64,000 nt of DNA from Pedobacter yulinensis (lineage in GTDB: Bacteria; Bacteroidota; Bacteroidia; Sphingobacteriales; Sphingobacteriaceae), in the NCBI RefSeq assembly GCF_003029735.1, contig NZ_KZ686268.1, positions 1,566,728 to 1,630,727 of the forward strand, given 5' to 3'. The notes beneath the pieces are model-generated. The model was not told where the DNA came from. It was given only the letters and a program-made list of their open reading frames with translations, and did not search any database. Below are positions 26,801-36,400 of the stretch, one piece after another. The stretch's first letter is position 1; each line of letters begins with the position of its first letter. The translations under genes and the position numbers were made by a program.

Positions 26801-28138
26801 CTACATGGCATTTTTCCCTCGCGTCAGCTTTTGAAAAATAAAATAAAGAATACCAAATCCGATAAACGCCGCCACACCGGTCAGGGCTGCCGCCGGATCG
26901 TCACCGTAAATACTGATGGCCACATACACATAAGCTAAGATAAAAAGCAACGGCACAACAGGATAGAAGCTGACCTTGTAAAACGTTGAATCATCTGCTG
27001 CTGCCTGGGCCTTCCTGAGCATGAAAATGGTTGCCGCACCACTTGCCATGCTGATACATTCAAGAAATATGGTGTAGTTCAAAATCTTATCGAAGGTCTT
27101 GGCGAAAAAGATGATCAGTACGGCCATCGCCGTGTACACGCTCAGGCTTACAGCCATGACATTGTTTTTCCCGTTTGTCTGCGCGAACACAGCCGGCAAC
27201 GCGTGTTCCTGCCCCATGGCAAACATAATGCGTGGATTGCTCAGCAGGTTTACATTGACATAACCAAGAACAGAAACGAAGATCAGAACCGAAAGAACGG
27301 TGTAACCTTTGGGGCCGAAAATGCTGCCGGCCAGAATGGCTGCAATGCTTTTTGCCGAGCCGAGCGCCTCAAAGCCAATGACCCACACATAAGCAAAGTT
27401 GATGAGCAGGTAGAGCGTAATGATCAGCAGCAGACCAATAATGATGGCTTTCGGCAGAATCCGCTTGGCTTCTTTGGTTTCGCCGCCGAAATTGATCGTT
27501 GCCTGGTAGCCTGCGAAACTGAAGGAAACGGCAATGAGACACAGTCCCAGCAGCCTGCCGAAGTCCTGCCAGCTGCCCACAGGTTGCACGGTGCGGGCGG
27601 GGGTGGCCGCTTGCGGTACAAAAAACACGGCGCAGATCAGCACCAATACCGTGACGATCTTTACGATCGTCAGCACGTTCTGCGTTTTCGAGCTGGCCTT
27701 CAGGCCCAGTAAATTGACACCATACAACACAAGCAGGCTGCCGATGGCGATGCCGCTCCGGTAAGCCTGGTCTGCCGCTCCGGGCGGGAGGATAACGCTG
27801 CAGATGTATTCAGCCCCGATCAGGCTGACTGCCGCAACCGATGCCGCCGACGAAACGATACCAATACAATTAATGGAAAAGGCGACAGCCGGATGGTACC
27901 CTATGGAAAAGATTTTATAATACGCGCCTGTTAACGGATAACGGGAGCCGATCTCTGCAAAAGTCAGCGCCCCGCAAAGCGCCACAATGCCGCCGGCTAT
28001 CCAGGCGCCAAAAAACAATTCTTCGGTACCCGCTTTGGCAGCCACGTTGACCGGCGTACGGAAAATTCCCATTCCGATAACCAGGCTTACGACGATCATG
28101 GCCAGGTCGAACAGGGAGAGCTGTTTTTTGATTTTCAT
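26801..28138 (-). CDS. Amino acid permease of the APC superfamily
   Basis: 445 residues from ATG 28138 (M-K-I-K-K-Q-L-S-L-F-D); an ATG seven codons upstream is possible. About twelve membrane helices. The first helix has the 'VSLVIGMGIFRTPVNVAAK' glycine-rich substrate loop and helix 6 'AVSFSFAGYQATINFGGETK', as in LAT/basic amino acid permeases. Substrate not readable. Divergent from parE. Confidence 0.88.
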   Translation of the reverse strand: MKIKKQLSLFDLAMIVVSLVIGMGIFRTPVNVAAKAGTEELFFGAWIAGGIVALCGALTFAEIGSRYPLTGAYYKIFSIGYHPAVAFSINCIGIVSSAASVAAVSLIGAEYICSVILPPGAADQAYRSGIAIGSLLVLYGVNLLGLKASSKTQNVLTIVKIVTVLVLICAVFFVPQAATPARTVQPVGSWQDFGRLLGLCLIAVSFSFAGYQATINFGGETKEAKRILPKAIIIGLLLIITLYLLINFAYVWVIGFEALGSAKSIAAILAGSIFGPKGYTVLSVLIFVSVLGYVNVNLLSNPRIMFAMGQEHALPAVFAQTNGKNNVMAVSLSVYTAMAVLIIFFAKTFDKILNYTIFLECISMASGAATIFMLRKAQAAADDSTFYKVSFYPVVPLLFILAYVYVAISIYGDDPAAALTGVAAFIGFGILYFIFQKLTRGKNAM

Positions 28139-28195
28139 GTTGCGGTTTATGGCGGGCAAGATACGGGTAATTGTGTATTTGTTGAAACTTTACAA

Positions 28196-28225
28196 GTTGC
28201 AGGCATGCAGAAAAGCCTAACTTTG
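28196..28225 (+). promoter_or_regulatory. Promoter of parE
   Basis: TAACTTTG at 28218-28225 is an exact -7 box; GTTG at 28196-28199 is a partial -33 with an 18-nt spacer. It lies over the ATG at 28227, which supports the later start at 28293. Confidence 0.65.
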
Positions 28226-28292
28226 CATGTTGAAAAATCCGCCTGGATCATCAGGCGGTGACCCGCAAACAAAGACTGCAAAAAGTAAACAC

Positions 28293-30182
28293 ATGGCTGA
28301 AGCAACCTATAATGATGACAGTATTCGCTCGCTCGACTGGAAAGAACACATCAGACTGCGGCCGGGCATGTATATTGGTAAACTCGGCGACGGCTCCTCT
28401 GCCGACGACGGGATCTACGTGCTCCTGAAAGAAATCGTCGATAATTCGATTGATGAATTTGTGATGGGGACGGGTAAAACCATTGAGATCAACGTTTCTG
28501 ATCAGAAGGTGAGCGTGCGCGACTATGGCCGTGGCATTCCGCTTGGAAAGGTGATCGATTGCGTCTCAAAAATTAATACCGGAGGTAAGTACGACAGCAA
28601 TGCCTTCCAGAAATCGGTCGGTCTGAACGGCGTGGGTACAAAAGCAGTAAATGCTCTTTCCACTTTTTTTACCGTTCAAAGCTACCGCGATGGCCGGACC
28701 AAGAAAGCGGAATTTTCGCAGGGCGTACTGAGCATGGAGCACCCTGAAATTGAAACGACCCAGCGTAACGGTACCGCCATCAATTTTGTTCCCGACGAAA
28801 GCATTTTCAGGAATTTCCATTTTATACCAGATTTCGTTGAGAAGATGATCTGGAATTATGTGTTCCTCAACACCGGCCTCACCATCAATTTCAACAACCA
28901 GAAATATTTCTCAGAACGGGGTCTTTACGACCTGCTCATGCGTGAAGCTGACGTGGATAGCCTGCGTTACCCGATCATCCACCTGAAAGGGAATGACATC
29001 GAAGTTGCCATGACGCACGGCCAGCAATACGGGGAAGACTACCACTCGTTCGTAAACGGGCAGCACACCACCCAGGGCGGCACACACCAGGCGGCTTTCC
29101 GCGAAGCGGTGGTTAAAACGATACGGGAATTTTATAAAAAAGAGTTTGACGCAGCCGATGTGCGTTCGTCTATTATCGCAGCAGTTTCTGTACGGGTGCA
29201 GGAGCCGGTTTTCGAGTCCCAGACCAAAACGAAACTCGGCTCGCTGAATATGGGACCCGATGGCCCAACCGTACGCACATTCGTAAACGATTTCGTTAAA
29301 AAGGAACTTGATGATTACCTGCACAAACATGCCGACGTAGCAGAGGCCCTGTTGAAGAGAATTCAGCAAAGCGAGCGTGAAAGGAAGGATATTGCTGGTA
29401 TCAAAAAACTAGCGAACGACCGCGCCAAAAAAGCCTCGCTCCACAATAAAAAGCTGCGCGATTGCAAGGTGCATTTTAACTCAACCCATGAACGCCGTTA
29501 TGAAACAACGCTTTTCATCACCGAAGGAGATTCTGCCTCAGGCTCAATCACCAAGTCGCGCGATGTGGAGACACAAGCGGTTTTCAGCCTGAAGGGAAAG
29601 CCGCTTAACTGTTATGAACTGACCAAAAAGGTGGTCTATGAGAACGAGGAGTTTAACCTGCTGCAGCATGCGCTTAATGTTGAAGACGGAATTGAAAACC
29701 TCCACTATAACAACATTGTCATTGCAACCGATGCGGACGTGGATGGTATGCACATCCGTTTGCTGATGATGACCTTCTTCCTGCAGTTTTTCCCCGACCT
29801 GGTCCGGGCAGGGCATGTCTATATCCTGCAAACGCCGCTGTTCCGTGTGCGCAACAAGAAAGAAACGATTTACTGCTACAGTGAAGAAGAACGCCGCAAT
29901 GCAATTGAAAAACTTGGCAACAAGCCGGAAATTACCCGGTTTAAGGGGTTGGGCGAGATTTCGCCTGAAGAGTTTGGCCTGTTTATCGGCGCAGACATCA
30001 GGCTTGACCCGGTTATTCTCAAAGAGCAGACCATTAAAAACCTGCTGGAATATTACATGGGAAAAAATACACCGGAGCGTCAGCAGCATATTATCAGAAA
30101 CCTGCGTATTGAGAAAGACGAGATACAGCCAGAGAAAGCCATTGAGCTCAGTGAGCCGGTTGTAACCGAAGAAGTGGCTTGA
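28293..30182 (+). CDS. parE: DNA topoisomerase IV subunit B
   Basis: ATPase subunit of the decatenating type IIA topoisomerase. 629 residues from ATG 28293 (M-A-E-A-T-Y-N-D-D); the frame extends 22 codons up to 28227 but through the promoter. GHKL motifs '[13 protein letters not shown]', '[11 protein letters not shown]', '[14 protein letters not shown]'; TOPRIM 'EGDSASGSI' and '[12 protein letters not shown]'. The N-terminal '[18 protein letters not shown]' separates it from GyrB. parC is about 9 kb downstream on the same strand. Confidence 0.93.
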   Translation: MAEATYNDDSIRSLDWKEHIRLRPGMYIGKLGDGSSADDGIYVLLKEIVDNSIDEFVMGTGKTIEINVSDQKVSVRDYGRGIPLGKVIDCVSKINTGGKYDSNAFQKSVGLNGVGTKAVNALSTFFTVQSYRDGRTKKAEFSQGVLSMEHPEIETTQRNGTAINFVPDESIFRNFHFIPDFVEKMIWNYVFLNTGLTINFNNQKYFSERGLYDLLMREADVDSLRYPIIHLKGNDIEVAMTHGQQYGEDYHSFVNGQHTTQGGTHQAAFREAVVKTIREFYKKEFDAADVRSSIIAAVSVRVQEPVFESQTKTKLGSLNMGPDGPTVRTFVNDFVKKELDDYLHKHADVAEALLKRIQQSERERKDIAGIKKLANDRAKKASLHNKKLRDCKVHFNSTHERRYETTLFITEGDSASGSITKSRDVETQAVFSLKGKPLNCYELTKKVVYENEEFNLLQHALNVEDGIENLHYNNIVIATDADVDGMHIRLLMMTFFLQFFPDLVRAGHVYILQTPLFRVRNKKETIYCYSEEERRNAIEKLGNKPEITRFKGLGEISPEEFGLFIGADIRLDPVILKEQTIKNLLEYYMGKNTPERQQHIIRNLRIEKDEIQPEKAIELSEPVVTEEVA

Positions 30183-30184
30183 TG

Positions 30185-31171
30185 CTAACTCCCAGCTGTT
30201 TCTTCGGGATGCTGCGGGGGTAACTGGCTGACTTCTTTTTCAATTACAACCGTTTTCAGGTGCACAGCATACTTTGTCGGCTTGATTCCCTCATCGAATT
30301 TCTCTGCAAAGGCCTGTGTAAACTCAGCCCCGAAATACAGGATGACGGCTGTATAATAGATCCAGGTGAGGATCACGATAATTGACCCCGCGGCGCCAAA
30401 TGCAAGCCCGGGGTTCGTTTTTTCCAGGTATAGACCTATGGCCCACTTGCCGAGACCAAAAAGTAAAGCGGTAAAGCCGGCGCCAACAAGCGCCGATTTC
30501 CACCTCAGGACCACGTCGGGCAGCACTTTGAAGATGATGGCAAATATGGTCGTGACAATGGTGAAGGTAAGCACATTGTTTACGATCATCACAATGAAGG
30601 TGGTGGTACTGTCTATTCCCGGCAGGTAGCCTTCAAGAAAATGCTGGATCTTATCGCCGAAGCTTAATACAATGCTATTCACGATGAGCGAGACCAGCAA
30701 CAGAAAACCCATCGAAATAATCAGGGAAAACGACAACAGCCGGTTTGTAATGAGTTTTTTCCACCCCTTTTTAGGCACGGCTTTTACTTTCCAGATCAGG
30801 TTAATGCTGTCCTGGATTTCGATAAAAATCGCCGTTGCACCCATGATCAGGGTAACAATACCGATAATTAGTCCGATTGAACTTTTGCCCGAAAGGTTTG
30901 CATTGTTAACAAAGCCCTGGATCTGTGATGCTGCCTCTGCTCCTACAAATTCATTGATCTCACCAAAGAGCTGGCCCCTGAGTGCTTCTTCTTTATAAAT
31001 AATGCTTGTTACTGATAGAATAATGAGCAGGAGAGGGGTTAATGAAAACAGTGTGTAGTAGGCTAAAGCGGCACTCAACTTCATCACCCGATCTTCGCTA
31101 AAACCTTTACCTGCGGCAACAAGGAGCTGAAATGTCTCCTTGCCAAACTTCTTTATTTTTGCCAGTGTCAT
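30185..31171 (-). CDS. YihY/BrkB family inner-membrane protein
   Basis: 328 residues from ATG 31171. Six membrane helices; family signature 'KLSAALAYYTLFSLTPLLLI' near residue 35 and 'WIYYTAVILYFGAEFTQAFAE' near 275. Function of the family is unsettled (early reports of RNase BN were later withdrawn; a lipid-transport role has been proposed for homologues). It begins 4 nt after the tamL stop, so it is the third gene of the tamB-tamL unit. Ends 2 nt from the parE stop, with no terminator between. Confidence 0.88.
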   Translation of the reverse strand: MTLAKIKKFGKETFQLLVAAGKGFSEDRVMKLSAALAYYTLFSLTPLLLIILSVTSIIYKEEALRGQLFGEINEFVGAEAASQIQGFVNNANLSGKSSIGLIIGIVTLIMGATAIFIEIQDSINLIWKVKAVPKKGWKKLITNRLLSFSLIISMGFLLLVSLIVNSIVLSFGDKIQHFLEGYLPGIDSTTTFIVMIVNNVLTFTIVTTIFAIIFKVLPDVVLRWKSALVGAGFTALLFGLGKWAIGLYLEKTNPGLAFGAAGSIIVILTWIYYTAVILYFGAEFTQAFAEKFDEGIKPTKYAVHLKTVVIEKEVSQLPPQHPEETAGS

Positions 31172-31175
31172 GTTC

Positions 31176-33467
31176 TTAGAATGGATAGCCAATACCGATG
31201 TTCAGGATCAGGTTTTCTTTTCGCCAGCCCTTGTCTCCAAAAGCAACATCATTTATGACCCAGCGCTGTCCTTCGGGCAGGTAAGGCTTGCGAATCGGGA
31301 AGGCCAGGTCCAGCCGTATCACGAAGATACTGGCGTCGACACGTAAACCGGCACCTGTGCCTAAGGCCAGTTCGTCAAGCGCTTTTGAAAGCCTGAACTG
31401 GGAGCCTGGCCTGAGCGGATCTTCGCGCCGCAGCCAGACATTACCGGCATCAACAAAAATTGCCCCATACAGGATGCTGACCAGCTTTGCACGCAATTCG
31501 GTGTTCAGCATCATTTTCACATCGCCACCCTGGTCGGCAAACAGGGCATTCGGGTTTACACGATACGTACCCGGGCCAAGCGACCGGGCTGCAAAAGCAC
31601 GGATGTCGTTGCTGCCGCCGGCAAAAAATTGCCGTACAAACGGCAGCGAACTGCTGTTGCCATATGCGTAACCATAACCTAGGTTCAGACGGTTTGCCCA
31701 GATCAAGCCACGGTTAATCTTTAAATAATCCCGGAGGTCAGCTTCGAATCGCACGAACTGGGTTAGCGATGTGTTGAACAGACGTTTAGAACCGTCTTCT
31801 TTTTCTTTGAAGAAAAGCCCTACAACATTGCCCGCCGTCTGCACATTGCCCATAAAGAACAGATTGTTGCGTCGGGTCTGGTCAATCTGGTTGTTATAGG
31901 TGTATGTATAGTTCGAACCGATAATAAACTGGTTTTCATAGGTGCTGAACAGTACCGGGTTGTTTTGCCTGGCCAGGCGGAAGGAATCTGTCTGGCTGAT
32001 CAGTTTAACGAAGTTGACCGATATCGGGTTCAGCACATGTTCTTTAAAGGCGCTTTCTTTCCAGTTGTAACCAAATTCGCCTTTTACAGAGCCCAGCGAG
32101 AAATAATTTGCCCGGTTCAACAGCTGGAAAGCAAGACTGACATTGGTCTTCGGCACAAAGGCACTCGTGCTCCTGGGTTCGAAGAAAGGCGTAATGAAGC
32201 GCGGAAACGATAGTTTGCCTTCAGCACTCAGCGAATACGAGCTTACGCCAGCCTGTGTGCCTTTGACCTGCGTTTCGAAGCCGCCGCTTACACTGATATT
32301 AAGCTGCTCGGCTCCCCTGAACACATTGCGTGTAAGCTGTGTCAGGGTGACTTCTGACCCGACAAAGTTGTTGGATTTACTGGTTCCGGTTACCGAAAGC
32401 GAAAGGGAATTTCTTTTTAAGGGAGTCAGGTAAACGCTGAGGTCAAGCTGGTTGTTTTTGAAACTGTCAAGCGGTGTAAATTCGGCCTTTACAAATTTGA
32501 ATGTGTTCAGGTTAACCAGGCGGTTCAGCGAAAGGTTGTGGTTTTTCCTGCTGTACGTATCGCCCTTGCTAAAAAAGATCATGCGTTCGAATACCCGCGG
32601 TTTAAAGGTATTCCGGCGGTCATAAATTTTAAAGTCTTTATACTCCAGCGGTTGCGTCCTCCTGATAATGGAGTCGCGGTTCAGGTAATAATTAGGGTAA
32701 ATGCGGATATCGTTAATGGTATAAGGTTTGAGCCCGGCATCGGGTGTCGTTTCCTTCACGCGCAAATTTACGTTTACCTGGTGTTTACCAATGGTGCTGT
32801 CTACTTTCAGGATCAGGTAGTCCGGACCAAAATAAAAGAATCCCCTTTCCTTGAGGTCGTTATCGATGCGCTCACGTTCCTGCTTGAAGACATCCAGGCT
32901 GTAATAGGAGCCTGGTTTCAGGAGGGACTTTTCTTTGTTCGCATTCACGATTGCCGCAACGGGCGAGCTATCTGGCGGGAAAGTGACTTTATTGATGGTG
33001 TAGCGCTGACCTGTGTTGGCAGTATAGATCGCTTTTGTTTTGCGTTTCCTGGTCACCGTGTCGCCGGTTACGGCCGCCTGCAGGTATCCCTGGCTGATCA
33101 GATAACTGCGCAGCACGTCGTTGTTCAGTTTTAGGCGTACTTCGCTGCTAAGTACCGGCGGTTCGCCCACCTTTGTACGCAGCCAGTGCCTGATACCCTT
33201 TTTCTTTTTAGGCTCGCCGGCAAGGTTATAGATGTATAGTTTCGGCCTCAGACCGAGAATTTTTTTATTTGGTTTTGGACGGGTCTTGCCTTTCAGTTCG
33301 GCCTTCAGCGATTTCTCATCCTTAACTCGGCCCGAAGAATCCGGATTTATCCTGATCTCAGCGCCGGTATACAGGTTCTGTCCCGGTTTCAGGTATTTGA
33401 TATTGCTGCAGGCCGTGAGTAAACCGACGCCCAGCAGAAGGCATAAACGGCTAGTTGTTCTTGTCAT
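31176..33467 (-). CDS. tamL: TamL: lipidated Omp85/TamA-type outer-membrane assembly protein
   Basis: 763 residues from ATG 33467. The signal sequence ends in L-L-T-A-C with Cys20 as lipid attachment site, which distinguishes the Bacteroidota TamL from TamA. POTRA-like repeats occupy about 45-380 ('QGYLQAAVTGDTVTRKRKT' region) and the C-terminal 16-strand barrel domain contains 'FFAGGSNDIRAFAARSLGPG' (the GGxxxIRG-type lid-lock motif) and ends in aromatic F. Overlaps tamB by 17 nt. Works with TamB in moving material to the outer membrane. Confidence 0.9.
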   Translation of the reverse strand: MTRTTSRLCLLLGVGLLTACSNIKYLKPGQNLYTGAEIRINPDSSGRVKDEKSLKAELKGKTRPKPNKKILGLRPKLYIYNLAGEPKKKKGIRHWLRTKVGEPPVLSSEVRLKLNNDVLRSYLISQGYLQAAVTGDTVTRKRKTKAIYTANTGQRYTINKVTFPPDSSPVAAIVNANKEKSLLKPGSYYSLDVFKQERERIDNDLKERGFFYFGPDYLILKVDSTIGKHQVNVNLRVKETTPDAGLKPYTINDIRIYPNYYLNRDSIIRRTQPLEYKDFKIYDRRNTFKPRVFERMIFFSKGDTYSRKNHNLSLNRLVNLNTFKFVKAEFTPLDSFKNNQLDLSVYLTPLKRNSLSLSVTGTSKSNNFVGSEVTLTQLTRNVFRGAEQLNISVSGGFETQVKGTQAGVSSYSLSAEGKLSFPRFITPFFEPRSTSAFVPKTNVSLAFQLLNRANYFSLGSVKGEFGYNWKESAFKEHVLNPISVNFVKLISQTDSFRLARQNNPVLFSTYENQFIIGSNYTYTYNNQIDQTRRNNLFFMGNVQTAGNVVGLFFKEKEDGSKRLFNTSLTQFVRFEADLRDYLKINRGLIWANRLNLGYGYAYGNSSSLPFVRQFFAGGSNDIRAFAARSLGPGTYRVNPNALFADQGGDVKMMLNTELRAKLVSILYGAIFVDAGNVWLRREDPLRPGSQFRLSKALDELALGTGAGLRVDASIFVIRLDLAFPIRKPYLPEGQRWVINDVAFGDKGWRKENLILNIGIGYPF

Positions 33468-36400
33468 CCCTTGGTCTTTGTTCTTTATTTTTCTTTTCAC
33501 GGCTGCGCTGGAAAATTTCCCGGAAGCGGTTGTAATCGACAACCAGCGCAAAGCCGACGCCCGTTTCAATAATCTGTCCTTCTATTACTCCCTCATATTC
33601 GTTCCGGCGGTAGGCACGAAGCCTGTAGCGCCCATCGTTCGAAAGCAGGTATTCAATGTTGACGTTACCGGCAATATTACTGGTCTTTTGATTTTCCTGT
33701 CTTGGCCCCTCAAGCCCGAAAGAGCTGCCTACAGAAACAGTAAGGCGGTCATTCAGCAGGCGTTTCGACAAACCTATTTCCAGGTCGGTTTTATTTTCCA
33801 GCTGTCCGGTCGAATAGTCTTCAGTTGAGTTTACACCGAAATTGAGGTCAACGCCTTTTACCAGGTCAGAAGCGAGGTTATTAAGCTGCTCGGTCAGCAA
33901 CTTGCTCACACTCTGACGCGCAAGCGTAGATACGCCGCCGCCGCCGGCAAGGCTCTGGAAGGGGTTGTCGGCAATGAAGCGTCCCAGGGCAAGCAAGGCG
34001 AAGACCTGTTTGTTCAACTCGTTCTCGTTCGCATTTACCTGCTGGATTTTGGTTTCTGTTTCTGCACGCACCGGGCCGCCCTGGCCCTCGGGCATTTCAA
34101 GCTTGAAACTAATTGCCGGTTTCATCAGTTCGCCATCCAGGTTAAGCAACACCCGGAAAGGGAATTTTTGCTTGAACCGGTTTTGTTCAAGCGTGGAGCG
34201 GTTCTCAATCTGGTCTGCAACCAGGTCTATTGGGGCGGCTTCCACGTCATAAATCGCGGTCATATCCAGGTTCGCGGCTGTAGGTTCTCCCGTCCAGGTG
34301 ATGGTGCTTCCGTTCTGGATTTTAAATTCTCTTTTCAGCGGCCCTACGCTCAGGTTATAACCGCCATCCGCAAGTTCATAGGTGCCAGTCAGACTGATTT
34401 TACCGCTTGGGTCCATCGTTGCGTTCAGATCGGCTTCGCCTTTCACCCGCAGTGCATCACCGTTGGCAGGATCCACAACAACATTAAATTCAGCGTCTTT
34501 GTCTATGCCAATATTTGCGCTGAAGCTGATGCCCGTTACCGGCGATTTGGTCAGGCTGTCTACATTCAGGGCCGGTTTGCCGTTAAATGGCGCTGCATCT
34601 TCATCGATAAACTGCACAATGCCGTCCTGCTCGATCACTGACGGGTCATTCGACGGAATGGCGAAGTAAAATCGCGTTTTGTCTTTGATCTGGATATCTG
34701 CATCCACATCGGGCCGGTTCAGGTCGCCCCGTACCTTGATGTTGCTGCTCAGGTAAACCGTGCCGTAAAACAGTTCGTTGTCTGCCACCGTCGAGTTCAG
34801 CGCCCGGAAGTTATCGGTGGTAATGTCAAGCCCGAAGCGGAAATCCCGGAAGGTCTGCGTATACACCCGACCCTTGATCACGGCTTTTTGGTTGAGCGAG
34901 TCGATCAGCGTGAAGTTGTCGAATGCAATGCCCTGATCATCGAACAAAATGCGTTCGTTCGGCAAACGGAAAAAGGAATTGATCATCGCCACATTAAAGC
35001 CGGCTTCTTTAAAGGTCAGGTTGCCGTTTACACGGGGCGCAGTCAATGCGCCTTTTACGGCTAACTGACCGGTGAGTCTACCTGTTCCCTGCCTGATTTG
35101 TCCGCCCGAAAGACTTTCTATTTCTTTCAGGTCAATTTTGTCAATGTTAACGGTCAGGTCAAGCGCGCTCTGTGGTGCCGTGTAATAGAAGCCGTTTGCA
35201 CGCAATTCGTGGGTGCCACTTAGCGCGATATTTGTTTCAAACGCGTTTTCAGTATTGTTATTCACGGCCAGACGCAGTGTGCCGAGCTGATCTTTCTGGT
35301 ACCGAAGCTGGTCAACGGTGAGGTTCGCCTCAAATTTGGGCGATCCGGTCAGGTCTTTCGCGGTCGCACTGCCATTGATGCGTCCGCCAACCAGGGTGGT
35401 ATCTGTTTCGGCCAGCCGGGTAATTGTTTCGATCTGGAAGTCTTTGAAACGCACCTCGAGCGGCGAGTTTGGTGTGCTGCCGGTACTGTTTATAGCGAGC
35501 AACTGGTTGTTGTTGCCGAGTTCAAACTGGTTGACCAAAATGCCTGACTTACCGAACTGTATAAAGTTGTCTGCAGAAACTGTCCACTTTTCGTACGCCA
35601 GCACCAGTTTGGCCGGATCCATGCTAAAGCGGTAATCTTTATTGATCGACTGGAACGTGCCGCCCAGAACATATTTGTCTTTAGCCTGGCTATCGCGCAG
35701 GAAAATATTTACGCCCAATTTATTGTCTGCTGCATTCCCCGTAACCTCTGTATTGAACAGCTGGATCGAGGGGTTCTTTACGCTTTTTACAAACAGCCGG
35801 TAATCCAGCCTTTGTTCTTTATTGTCAACGACCAGCCGTGTGCTGTCTACCGCCAGGTCGCCATAAACAATGCCGGGAAAGTCTGCATTGATCTTTAGGC
35901 TGTCTTTCTGGGTGTCTACCAATCCGTAGAGTACTGCAGGTTTGAAGGTTGTTAGCTCAGGCACGAAATTCTGGATCAGTTTTGCATTCTTAACGCGCAT
36001 AAAAAAGCGCATCCGCTGTTCAGGTATTTTGGCAACCGTACCGAATTGGTAGTACTTATTGATTTCGTTGACTATTGCGGCACCGATTTTTGTGAGCTGG
36101 TATTTACCATCGATCGTCGCATCCAGAATCTCCGATCGCAGCGTAAGTCGGTTTTCTGTGGCGCTGCTGGCGGCCCGGAGGGCGATCGTATCCACGTTGA
36201 ACCGCTGGCCGTCTTTGGCTACCTGTAGTCCGGTTACATCAAGTCGGCCGTTCAGGTAGTCTGGATCGGCAGTCGAAAAATCGGCCTTAATGCGGCCGAG
36301 GGCGGCCAGTTCAGTTTTGCTGAAATTAAGCCTTTGCAAATCAAGCCTGCGCAAATCAAGGTCAAGTTTAACCGCCGGGTATTTACCGGCAAGGTTGGCG

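Noticed and set aside
28227..28292. ATG 28227 as parE start
   Set aside because: The promoter's -7 box ends 1 nt before it, so it is at or before the transcription start; M-A-E-A-T-Y at 28293 fits the family.
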